From Lactifluus volemus (lineage: Eukaryota > Basidiomycota > Agaricomycetes > Russulales > Russulaceae): DNA of 64,000 bases. A model generated the notes under the pieces. That model was not told where the DNA came from, searched no databases, and saw only the letters and a list, made by a program, of their open reading frames with translations. A program made the translations under genes and the position numbers. Position 1 is the stretch's first letter. The number at the start of each line of letters is the position of its first letter. This document shows positions 46,469 through 56,860 of the stretch, in pieces. The DNA lies in the NCBI GenBank assembly GCA_022376515.1, contig WTXI01000003.1:186001-250000 (forward strand). The letters run 5' to 3'.

Positions 46469-48412
46469 CTAGTATCGTATCCTTTTCGTTCTGGTCGAGC
46501 TCTGAAACTTTGATGTCTCTCTCCGTAGTCGTCTACGAGACGAGCACAATTAGTCAAGTACACGATGTCACCACGGAGTACCGGGACTAACCTGCTTGCA
46601 CGCTCCCGTTCGACCTCTCGTCTTTCGACCTCTTCCTGCGATAACATCTCCCATCGCGTCTTGAACTCTTCTGCCTCTGCCCAGTCTCTCCAGACACTCC
46701 TGAGGATCCTCGGCCCCCTCCCTTCTTTTGGTGTGCGACCCCATCCTAATCCTAGTCCCGTTTTATCCTTCAAAGGCCCAGGCCACTCTTGTCCTTCGTG
46801 CCGTCTTCCGTCGTCGCGGTTTGCTCGGTCGGAAACCCACCAATGACACCCCACTCTATCGCATCCTTTCTGTGCTTCATAAGCTCTTCATGGATTGCAT
46901 GCGCAATGAGGGGCTGAGCCTCGCCGGCCAGCCCAAGGTCGAGGCATAGCTGATGGGTGAATTCCTCGGGTGTGAGTCCGGAGCGTAGGTCCCACTCTAT
47001 ATGATCCAATAGGTGGTGGTTGTCCACCTGGACATCAATCTGTATTTGTGTACGTGTAAATAATATACTCACGAAGGAATATGGAAATGTGAGACTTACG
47101 CTGAGAATAACACGACATTCGGGGACCTCGTCTCCACTCTCGCCTCCTCCGTCCACCGCCAACTCCATGCTGCCTACACCATCCTGATCTTCTAGCTGCG
47201 CACGAATCTGGGCTGCGACTGTATCCGCCCATGGCGTCGCCGGTAAATCGAGATCTGCGCAGAATGTGCGCGCAAATTGTTCTGGTGTGACAAGCGTTTC
47301 GTGCAAATTCCAGACGAAGCATCGCGAATGCGATGCGTCTCCGTCTCAAATTCGACACGGATCGGGACAAGCGAAACTGGACGCTTGCCTGTTCTGCGAG
47401 CGTTTCCTCCGCACTGATGGCAACACGAGAATCAGGTCACTCAGTACCATCCTCCGAAAAACAATGATGTCTGACACTCACAAATCCGCGTGCTTCGTCG
47501 GAGCAAACGGCTTCGCGGTAATGAACCGTGAGGGCGGTATCATACCGAGATAACTCTGATCCAATTCCGTCCGGGACGATACACCCAACGCGGCAGGAGC
47601 TGGCGTACCCCCAACATACAAGGTAGGTCCACTGATGGCACGAGCCACGCCACGCGCGGCGCGTATGGCCGTTCGCGTCCCGCCACTCGCGACAAAGTCG
47701 GAACCGTCCGAATCCACTTCACCCGCGTCGGGAATGTCATCACCCGATCCAGGGTCGGCGTAGCTCACGACGCCGCCGCGTCTCGGGCGCGTCGAAGTTG
47801 ATACGGTGGTCGACGCGGCAGGCACCACTGATGAGGCGGAGAGGATGGGCTGCACGAGGAGGGTCACGCCGGTCTGCAGTCGCGAGGCATAGGTCGATTG
47901 GATCGCCTGCGGGGTCGTGGCTAGCGGCGCGCGGTTTCTAGAATTTCGGGGGTCGGTCGGTGGCGCGACCAAGGGGATGGAGGGATCGTGGGTTGTGGTT
48001 GGTACGCAAGAGGCTGAATGTGTGGAATAACAGAGGGTGTGGGTGTAGCTGGGGTAGCGGGTGCGGGCACAAGATTGCTGCTCTTTGCTAGGCGGCTGCG
48101 CCGCGAGGCCGTTCGTGGTGGGGGGGTCGAAGATGTAGACCAATTGGCGATGTTTTTCTGGTAAGCTGTTGGGAATGCAACCACTGAGTACTGGCTGGCG
48201 CGGAGGTAGGAGGTGAGCTTACCAGCCGTGCGTTGCGGAGTGGGTGCCGCATAAGCCTGATACTGCGCTCCACTAGCAGCATGAGAAAGTTGGCTGATAG
48301 TTTGCCTTAACTGACTGTCCGACATTGTGCCAAACTGGAGAGTGTTGAAGGACGGTTGTAGCGAGCCTGGAGCAGGCGTTGAGCGCTGGTTAGAATCGCC
48401 GGACGTCGCCAT
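46469..48412 (-). CDS. SFH1: SNF5/SMARCB1-family chromatin-remodelling subunit (Sfh1-like)
   Basis: Core subunit of SWI/SNF or RSC remodelling complexes. Exons: 48412-47482, 47413-47100, 47039-46592, 46532-46469. A Pro/Thr-rich N-terminal half leads to TYASRLQTGVTLLVQPI, RPVSLVPIRVEFETETHRIR, and the two Snf5 repeats: HETLVTPEQFARTFCADLDL, then VDNHHLLDHIEWDL and LTPEEFTHQLCLDLGL. The C-terminal helix follows as ILRSVWRDWAEAEEF and EEVERREVERERASR, ending in an Arg/Lys-rich tail. Frame changes by single bases are needed near 47970, at 47320 and between about 46770 and 46830. Because similarity continues across each, assembly indels are plausible. Sfh1 (RSC) is preferred over Snf5 on the short overall length. 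Confidence 0.87.
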
Positions 48413-48620
48413 TTATTATTTTGCTGACACAGGGGAAATCTGTCTTCAGTCAGGGAACCTTTTTTGGTGAATTTTCGGCGCGTGTCTGTGTAAGCAACGA
48501 AGTCTTCGCTCGTCGCTGACACCGAGTAGCGAGTTGGTCTCGGACGTAGTGGCGGTAGTCAAAAGCGAAAAGAGAGACACGAAAGGCGCGTTCCTGTCCA
48601 GTCGGACGCGTCTCTACCTC

Positions 48621-50466
48621 ATGTACCGCAACATCTCTTCTGGTCTATCTCGTTCAAGAAATTACTCGACTGGACGCAACAACGCCATTATTGATCTCTT
48701 GACCAATTGTAAGTTAACCCCTTGATGATGCTCTAAGATTGACATGCATTGTCAGGTCTGAAAGAAGAGGACGCGAGTCCCACGCGCAACGCATACAAAG
48801 TCGTTCTTTCCAGATCGCTATCGCAGCCATTCAAGGACATGATATGCCCATTCGTTCCGGGAAGAGGCTATCAAGGTATGCCCTTACTCGACTTACAATC
48901 TGTCTTTTCACCAGCGGCCCAGCTACGTGGTATTGGACTCGGCATCGCAAACCGGATAGATTTTTTCCTTCAGGGAAACGAACATGTCTGTAGGCGTACC
49001 AAGATGCCGTGCCGAATATTTGACCACTTGCTGACATCACACCCCGCGTGTAGGACGCGGTGTTGAAGAGACAGGCCAGGGAGCGACTCCTCGCTTTCGA
49101 GACGTTAAAAAAAATTCCTGGTATCGGGTAAGTTACCCTCTCCAGCATTACCGCTATCCTTCTTTCAAGCAGTTCTGCAGGGAACGGACTGCGACTAAAC
49201 TCGTCAATGCTGGTGCTAAGTCCATCTCTGACCTGCGCCTCCCTGAATATGCGGCCCTGCTCAAAGCAACCCAAAAAGTTGGTGTTTTGTATGGGGGCCA
49301 CATTTCAAGACCCATGCCTCGCGCAGAGGTCGAGGAAATTGCGGTGAGTATTCTTGCACCACCCATTCCTTTGTAATTCTCACCATCATCCAGGCCTTTA
49401 TCCGTGACCACATCTCTGGCAAGTTTGAGGTTCATCTTACAGGCGCATAGTAAGCCTCTGAAATTTCTCCGCGGCCGTTTCGCCTAAAGAAGAACCCTCC
49501 TACTGGCCGAAAGCCGGCGGGAAGCAGCAGACGTTCCAGTCGTGACCATCCTCCTACACCACCACCAACATATCCACATTCCCGTTCCACCCCCACCTCC
49601 AAACTCCTCACCCTCCACGGCTGCGTTAGGGAAAGTGCCCGTTCGTACACGTGGAAGACAGCGTGTGCCTTTCCTTCAGGTACATCCGTCTTCCGCACAG
49701 CGTAAGGCCTCACCGCTCCTTCAGGACGTCGTGCGCCCGCTTGAAGCTGCGGGCTTACTCGCCGCCCCGCTCTCAGCTACCCCGGGCAAGTGGCGCGGTG
49801 TCGCGCTACTCCCACTGCGCGCTGGGGCCGACGTAAACGCCGGGTCAAGCAGCGGAGAGTGGCTGGATGTAGGTGATCGGATGAGGGATATACGTGCAGG
49901 GCGTGGCAGATACGTCCGCCTTGATCTCAGGTATACCGTACTCCTTTTCTTAGGGTTGTTTTTAACCGGGCATCGCCGATAGTCTTGCGCCGCTCAAGTC
50001 TCGCGGTGCAGCACAGGTCATCTTAACGGGCGATGAGGAGTTTGTGCGCACCGCACGCCTCGCCGCTGCGCGACATGGGATGTACTTGGATGAGTACGGA
50101 CTCTGGCGTTGGCATTCCTCAGATGAAGCCGCCCTCGAATCTCAATCCGACGCCGACGACCATACAAACGCCGGCCCAGAAATACAACCGAACGCGACGA
50201 CGGCGGGGACCGAGTCGGAGTTGGTGGTGGCTGGCTATTGGGAGCTCGTCGAGGGAGAAAGCGAGGAACGGATCCTCGACGAGCTCGAGCTCGGAATGAT
50301 ATCACCTCACCGGCGCAACTTTCGGTTCCTCTCGAACAGAAGGCGCGCATCGGCAAGGGCGGGCACGCTCGAGTTGGGTTTGGCAGTGCCAGAGGAGGAT
50401 GGCGATGACGAGACCGAAGAGAGCGTCGGTGAGAGCAGTCTAGCGACTCAGCGGAGTAAAAATTGA
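48621..50466 (+). CDS. family X DNA polymerase (Pol beta-like), intact 490 residues
   Basis: Gap-filling repair polymerase fold. Eight exons with perfect frame continuity: 48621-48708, 48756-48875, 48915-48985, 49054-49127, 49181-49343, 49394-49449, 49514-49930, 49983-50466. The N-terminus, MYRNISSGLSRSRNYSTGRN, is basic and Ser-rich like a mitochondrial presequence. Then come IDLLTN, LRGIGLGIANRI, the helix-hairpin-helix KKIPGIGERTATKL, TQKVGVLYGGHI, the nucleotidyltransferase signature GAYRREAADVPVVTILL, the third-metal-ligand strand YVRLDLSLAPLKSRGAA, and LTGDEEFVRTARLAAARHG followed by MYLDEYGLW. In the DxD motif of Pol beta the second Asp is replaced (DVP), so catalysis may be altered. 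The start was chosen for the presequence and frame; an upstream in-frame ATG exists at 48534. Confidence 0.88.
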
Positions 50467-50915
50467 GGTGGTCAAAGTCTGATGGCATCATATCCCCTCT
50501 TCTTTTCACATCTACCATACCTACACTCCTAGTTTTTACGCATTATTTTATTCATTTGTACCATTCAGTTGCATCACTGCTCACGCTCGATCACGTGCTG
50601 GGTTTCTTGGAATTGGAGCGCTCTCCCGTTTGGAAACTTCAATGTCGTTAACATATCCTTTTATCCCTGAACAGTACATAGAAGCTAGTGGTGTTAGGGC
50701 CATCGGCCTATCGAATGTACATCTCAAAAAGGAATAACAGTCACATTGATGTTGCCACCTGCAGCCATACGGCCGTTCATCATACAGTATTACACAAGCT
50801 CAGGATAGGGGCTGTTTACTGGCTGTTCGGGGGTTTCCTCGACCGTATCTCCTACTCTCTCACTCGCTCACTCTGTCTCTTCTCTGCTCATGCAGTGATC
50901 CGAAACGTCAAACCG
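50467..50915. promoter_or_regulatory. intergenic region upstream of the CRN-kinase gene
   Basis: No gene was seen. The 60 bases before the start codon are C/T-rich, ending in a TGCAG that could be the acceptor of a 5' UTR intron. No TATA box is placed with confidence. Confidence 0.3.
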
Positions 50916-53217
50916 ATGTCTGACCCCGATATTGCCTGCTGGATCCTTGGCGACGAACCTGAAAGGGGTTTTTTTGTCCAAATATCGCTCGAAGCCACTG
51001 TTGCCGAACTGAAAGACGCGATTAAAGAAAAGAAACGGGTAGAATTCGATAGCATTGATGCCAACACTCTCGACCTCTACTCAATCTTCGTTGCACGAAA
51101 TGACTTGCGCACGGCATTGAAAAATATTAACCTCGATTCTCTGAAGAACAAAAGGCTCTGGTGGTTCGACAGGCTCTCCCAGGTGTTCCCAGATCCTCCT
51201 ACCGAAGATCTTCTTCACATCATTGTTATACATCCTCCTGGTGCCAGTGATCATCGGATGTCTCGCCCCGAAAGGTTCATTCACTGCTGGGTCCTTGGTG
51301 AAGAACATCGAAGGGTGTTTTCAGTCAAGATGTCGCTCGAAGCTCCCGTTGCCGAACTGAAGAAAGCGATCAAAGTCGAGAAACCGTTCGATGGAATTGA
51401 TGCCGACACTCTCCATCTCTACAAAATCACCGTCGCAAGGGATGCCGTGTACATGGCATTGAAAAATATTGACCCTGATTCTCTCACGAATGAGCTCGAG
51501 GCTATGGACACCCTGTCCACGGTCTTCCCTGATCCTCCTGATGGCCACCTTCACATCATTGTTATACGTCCTCCTGGTGGGTGCAAGTGATTTGATTGCC
51601 TGTGCTTGTAGTATTGACAAAACCCCTTTTTTTACTTCTCTTGCTCTTTACCCTCTCACATATGGACTCATTTCATCCTCTATATCCATTTCATTTCAAC
51701 CACCTCTAGAGATACGAAGGAAACTTGTACATCGTCCGTCGAAGACAAGCCTTTATCAGGTCTTCAAGCGCCAGAAAGTTGTGACGATGGCACCTTCAGA
51801 GCTAGCAAAGCCATCGACATATGAGTCCATGCAAAAATTGAGCACCTGTAGGATTTTGGATGACCGCCCTGAGCCCGATCTCGACATTCCCCCTATCCCA
51901 CTGCTTTATGAAGGCTTTGGCCATTTCTTAGATATCATGGGTGGTGGCACAGATATTCTAGGTCTCAATCTGGTGAACATTCGAAAATTGCAGGCCGAGG
52001 TTGATGAGCTCACATGCAGGATGTGCCACTATTACGACCACGAAGATACACGGAGAGATGCGGCTCACCCTATCCTTAACAGGATTTTCGCAGCTCGCAG
52101 TGGCGTCGAGATCCCTACGATCCATATGGACGCTATTGGTTCTGTGAAGTCAGATGGCCATGTTTTGTGGGAAAATGGGGTAGTGACGCTGGTTACCAGG
52201 TTTAAAAACCAGGCTCTGGGGGATAATGGAGTGGTCGCACCAGATGTAGAGCTTGTCGGGTCCATCGCACACTTGCATGCAAAGCAAATGCAGGTTGATG
52301 AAGAGCTATTTTTGGGATGGCGAGTACCCTGTCTCGGTTTGACCTTTGTTGGTGAGTGCAAACATCTGATATTTTCGTGCTGAGCTGATGCACCTCCAGG
52401 ATCCGATATCAAGTTTTATGCCATTATCCTGATAGGCATCCAGTACCGGCTTGTTAGTCTCACACCAGCCCTCTCATGCATGCCCGATGCTTCGGATGGC
52501 CGAGATCGTCGAGCCCTTTACACTGCCTTCACTGCTGCATCTGTCTTACAAGCCTACATTCAAGGAGATGTCAACAGATACCTTGCGGCGAAGCCTCCAG
52601 CAATCCAGAAGAATACCTATCATTTCCCAGGAATTTCCAAGTTGCGCATTTACGGCAGTTCGGCCCTCGAATACCTCAAATTCCAGATCTTACAACGTCA
52701 CGATGATCTGAGCAACCACTGGCTCTACTTTGCTGAAACAGGGGGCCCCGATTCCCAGACCATCCTCATAAAATTTGTACGGCACTACTCAGTCGACTTG
52801 CACGCATTTTGTGCAAAATCTGGCCACGCGCCACAAGTCCTTGCTTATGAGAAGCTTCCGGGAGGGTGGCACGCCGTTGCCATGGAGTACATTTTGAACG
52901 GTGTCCTGATTACTGACTCACCCCTGCTCACCACATACAGAGACAAATGGACGGAGGAAATGAAGACACTTGTTCAATCCTTTCACGATAATGGATTTGT
53001 ACATGGAGACTTGCGTAACCCTAACATCATCTGCGATGACAGGGGAAACCTGTTTTTGATAGATTTTGATTGGGGCGGCAAGGAGGGGGAGGCATTTTAT
53101 CCGACTGCAAAGCTCAATGAGGAGCTACTTGAAGGTCGAACATCAGTTGATCTGAAAATTACAAGAAGTGATGATGATCGTGTCTTGCACAAGACACTGG
53201 ATAAGCTTAAAAAGTAA
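50916..53217 (+). CDS. Crinkler-like protein: two ubiquitin-like N-domains fused to a kinase-like domain
   Basis: Intact 706-residue reading from three exons: 50916-51576, 51710-52351, 52400-53217. Residues 1-105 and 110-215 are two copies of a CRN-type ubiquitin-like header: CWILGDEPERGFFVQISLEA, VAELKDAIKEKK, ALKNINLDSL, QVFPDPP, LHIIVIHPPG, then the repeat with CWVLGEEHRRVFSVKMSLEA and LHIIVIRPP. A linker region follows (residues 240-450), then a small kinase-like lobe: IKFVRHYSVDLHAF, VAMEYILNG, the catalytic loop FVHGDLRNPNIICD and the metal-binding FLIDFDWGG (DFD instead of DFG). CRN headers are known from oomycete and fungal secreted or nuclear effectors and from proposed inter-organismal conflict systems; the kinase is of an atypical eukaryotic class seen in such fusions. 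No signal peptide is visible. Two decayed copies lie downstream. Confidence 0.8.
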
Positions 53218-54189
53218 TCCTTGTGTATCTACTATATTGTGTAGTCACATCACGCACTCGTAGGTGAATAGGTCAGATGCAAGATATACCGACGGCCATA
53301 CTATCCATCCCGAAATCCAAAACGACCTTTAATTGGGTGTTGGCGCCTGTACCTGACATGTCATACTACTGTATCTGTCGGAGTCGTGATCGCGCCCATT
53401 TGAACCCGTGATGATGTGGTACACTCGCAGTCATCGCTCACATGTCTCTAACTCTTCGGCCGCCTCCTGCCACCGACTCAGCGCAGCTGCGAATGACGAC
53501 TTTCCCGTTTGGACACTTCAATGTCGTCAACATATCCTGTTATCCCTGAACTGGAAGTCAAAATGGGTCGGAATCGACACGGAGGGTATTAGGCGCGAAG
53601 TCGAAATCGGGGTAGACCAGTCACGGTACTAGTAGCCCGGGCCCTTACATTGCCAATCGTGACCACGATTGAAATCGAGGTTTCTTCACGTTTGTGATTA
53701 CAGTTACTGTTGACCAGTAGGAGTCGGGTAAGGTTTGCTGGTTGCTCAGTGCTCACACGTTACTGTAGCAAGAAAGGCCCCCCGGCCGTGATGGCATCTC
53801 ACTTGACTCGAGTTTAAAATGGTCTCCTCTTGGTATTTCCGCCGTGTTCCGAAGAAAGGATGCGCCTAGAAACTCAATTCGACAATGGTGAGAGGGACGG
53901 ACGACGGTGGTCAAGCAGAAAAGTACACCGTGGCAGGGCCGCCCATGGACGGCGATGTGGTACAAAGAGCGCGGCTTAGACTCCTGAAACGTTTCGGCAT
54001 CTCACCATCATCATCATCATCAAGGACGGAGATGGAAAGACTGGGAGGTGATCAGATCTTCGGGCCATTTTTGAACAGTTTAATCTATCTTCTATATGTA
54101 TTCCATGACTACATGCCTTACAGAGGCCACGCCTTCCATTCTACCGACATGTTATCAATTCATCCCGACATTCACCAAGCACAAGTCCT
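53218..54189. other. intergenic stretch, nothing recognised
   Basis: Short open frames only. An open frame at 53408-53632 and one on the other strand at 53753-53965 lack motifs. Confidence 0.4.
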
Positions 54190-55482
54190 TTAAGCTGCGG
54201 GTGTTTCCCGAGGACGTGCAACAACCTTCACGCCGCTGACCTTGCCTGCTACCATCCCCTCCAACGCTGCAGGTATTCCTTTCAGTCCTCCCGCGATTAA
54301 TTCAACTTTATTGGGCTTCCAAAACGCATCAGAACCTCTTCCAATGATGTATGGAGACAAAATTACCTTGATTGAGTCGTCTGCGAGTAAACGGGTTAGT
54401 TTTGCGTACATCTCCCTCCCAAACTCTGTGTTTTTGCTGTCTCGCATTGACGCGAACACGAATGTGATATACCGATTGTCCTTCTGGGTGTCGGTTGATG
54501 GTGGGAGTGTCACGATAAGGCTACCATTGGGCGCCAGGCACGTCCAAGCTTGCTCTTTGTGTCTCTTGCGACGAAATTGCGTCGTAGACGATATGCACAG
54601 GTCCCTTTATTATTTCTCTAACGGCGGCGGGAATCAAAGGGTATGGCGTAGTGCGGTAGTAGTCGATTACGTGAGTTGCACCTGCAGCGCGACAGTAGCC
54701 CTCGTTGGACGCGGAGGCTGTTGTGACAATGGGATCAAAACCACTGAGCCTAGCTAACTGGAGAGCTTATCGAGACGACATCAACATCAAGTTCGGTATA
54801 CAGAGGGCGGGGTACCAAATGCGTACCATATTGGCCAACGGAGCTTGAACCACCTGTGATAAACATTGCCTGTCCCCCATACCTTCCGCGTCCGCTTTCT
54901 GCCCAGGGAGCCACCAGCTGTAGGCCCCCACCCTCCTTTTTCTTTTGGTAAAACCCAACGGCGGCGGCAGCTAGGCCAAGTGGAATAGTCGAGGCTTGAT
55001 CAAATGACAGGTTATCCGGGATCTGAAAAATCATCGTGTTTAATGGAGCATTATGCACTGGCAAAAAAAAAAGGACGAACTTTGGCAACCAGCAACTCAT
55101 CGTCTATGAGAACGTATTGCTGGAATGTACCCATGTAATTTCCGAATTTGCCTAGGAAGAGACTGGTCCTTGTTCTTCAACGCAACACAACAGCAGACGG
55201 TGAACAACCCCTTACGCACACTTTGTCACCTTTGCTCACCGCTGACACACCCTCCCCGACTTGCTCAATAGTTCCGGCGCCATCGCATCCCGTAATAAAG
55301 GGATACTTGTCAGCTGCGAATCCGGTGAGTTGAGAATACTTGTCAACGGGGTTCAGTGCAGTTGATTCTATCTTGACGAGAACAAAGCCAGGTCCAGGTT
55401 GGGGGATCTCTCGAGTGGCGACCTGGAACGGGCCGCCCTTTTCTGGGAACCACAACACTTTCTGCTCTAATGAATGTGTCAT
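54190..55482 (-). CDS. zinc-type (medium-chain) alcohol dehydrogenase/quinone reductase-like oxidoreductase
   Basis: NAD(P)H-dependent reductase of the MDR superfamily, close to the enoyl/quinone reductases often found with fungal secondary metabolism (ToxD-type). Exons: 55482-55230, 55151-55081, 55022-54827, 54765-54190. Motifs: EIPQPGPGFVLVKIESTALN, YPFITGCDGAGTIEQVGEGV, GNYMGTFQQYVLIDDELL, TIPLGLAAAAVGF, the nucleotide-binding GGSSSVGQYA, and FDPIVTTASASNEGYCRAAG. No structural zinc Cys cluster is seen, so it is probably zinc-independent. One extra C at about 54536 shifts the frame; LAPNGSLIVTLPPSTD follows after it. Predicted length is about 364 residues. Confidence 0.87.
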
Positions 55483-56213
55483 GGTGTTGAACCCGAGAAG
55501 AAATGGAAGTGTGCGCAAGCACCAGAGGTATCGGTCGGGCTTTTTAAATGATGGGAGTATGGGTGGTTTACGAGAGCAGTTGTCGCATTCTCACCAACCG
55601 AGAATGGTATGCTGTTATGCAACTTGCGTTAGCATTCTAGTGAGTGCCTGTCAGGCGATGCTCACAATGACAGCCGCACTCAAGGGAGAGTACACGTGTT
55701 CTATTTCAGGGGCGCACAGGTGGGTCAATTGCCTTCAAGTAGTGAATGACAGCGCTGAGTAGTGTCAGCGACCCACTCTTGCTCATACAGTGAATAATGA
55801 GCACAGGATAGCTGGCTCTCAGTACCCTAGTTTCACACATGGTTCATGGAAGTAGTCACAAATGGTAGGCTCTGTACATTCTTGCAAAGGACAATATAGT
55901 TATTGTTTCTATTGTAGATTTATTGTATGAGCCTCTGGGCCAATGCACACTCCTATATATTTAAAGGACACCTTTTTGCTGTTTTCACTTCAGTCTTTTA
56001 CTTATCAACTGAAGTGAGTATTACAGTTACATCATCTTTACCATATGTGGACTGACATGACTTTGCTACTAGTATCGCTTATCTAGGTAATTATGATTAT
56101 GAAATACAGTCTTTTACTTATCAACTGAATATCACTTATCTAGTGTTATCTTATCTTATCCTCAGTTCATCACTTTATCTCTCTGCACATCTTCATTGAC
56201 ATGGAACTTCAAG
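55483..56213. other. intergenic stretch with a short direct repeat
   Basis: AT-rich. CAGTCTTTTACTTATCAACTGAA occurs twice, around 55992 and 56108, and ATCACTTATCTAG-type blocks recur. No gene recognised. The right end leads into the hairpin. Confidence 0.4.
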
Positions 56214-56360
56214 ATTCCCCCCTATCCCACTCCTTTATGAAGGCTTTAAGGATTTTCTCAACATAATGGGTGGCAACACAGACCTGGAACATCTGTGTTG
56301 CCACCCATTATGTTGAGAAAATCCCCAAAGCCTTCATAAAGGAGTGGGATAGGGGGGAAT
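56214..56360. repeat. near-perfect hairpin: 69-bp arms, 9-base loop, derived from the CRN-kinase gene
   Basis: Left arm 56214-56282 and right arm 56292-56360 are reverse complements, with 2 mismatches by direct reading (AAG against GGG in one triplet). The loop is CCTGGAACA. The arm resembles the coding strand of the CRN-kinase gene at about 51886-51955 (IPPIPLLYEGFGHFLDIMGG region), with roughly one difference in six. The right arm extends a little further as the reverse complement of the upstream codons (GGGCTCAGG). A transcript through this would form a long duplex. Confidence 0.9.
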
Positions 56361-56385
56361 ATGGAAGTTGGGCTCAGGCCTGTTG

Positions 56386-56860
56386 TCTATCATGTCTTGT
56401 GCAAGACACTAGATAAGCTTAAAAAGTAGCCATTTGGTAGTTGACTTGCACTCATTCTGTGTGAAATCTGGCCACATGCCACAAGTCCTTGCTTATGAGA
56501 AGCTTCTGGGAGGGTGACATGCTGTTCCCATGGAGTACATTTTGAACAGTGTCCTGATTACTGACTCACCCCTGCTCATCACATACAGAGACAAATGGAT
56601 GGAGGAAATGAAGACACTTGTTCAATCCTTTCATGATAAGGGATTTATACATGGAGACTTGTGTGACCCTAACATCATCTGTGATGACAGGGGAAACCTG
56701 TTTTTGGTAGATTTTGATTGCGATGGCAAGGAGGGGAAGCATTTTATCTGACTGCAAAACTCAATGAGGAGCTACTTGAAGGCCAAACATCAGTTGATCT
56801 GAAAATTACAAGAGGTGATGATGAAAATCCTACTGTTGCTCGAGTTTTGCATCCACTCAT
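56386..56860 (+). pseudogene. decayed copy of the CRN-kinase gene, CpG-depleted
   Basis: 56386-56428 matches the 3' end of the intact gene (about 53176-53216). 56443-56830 matches its kinase exon (about 52793-53180), including the regions for MEYILN, FIHGDL and FLVDFD. The pieces are in altered order, and stops and frame breaks occur, for example at 56512-56520. Across the kinase segment the sequence has one CpG where the intact gene has about 15; almost all changes are CG to TG or CA. Confidence 0.85.

Noticed and set aside
48831..49301. Leftward 156-codon open frame over the Pol X gene
   Set aside because: The plus-strand exons here have perfect phase and family motifs; the antisense frame does not.
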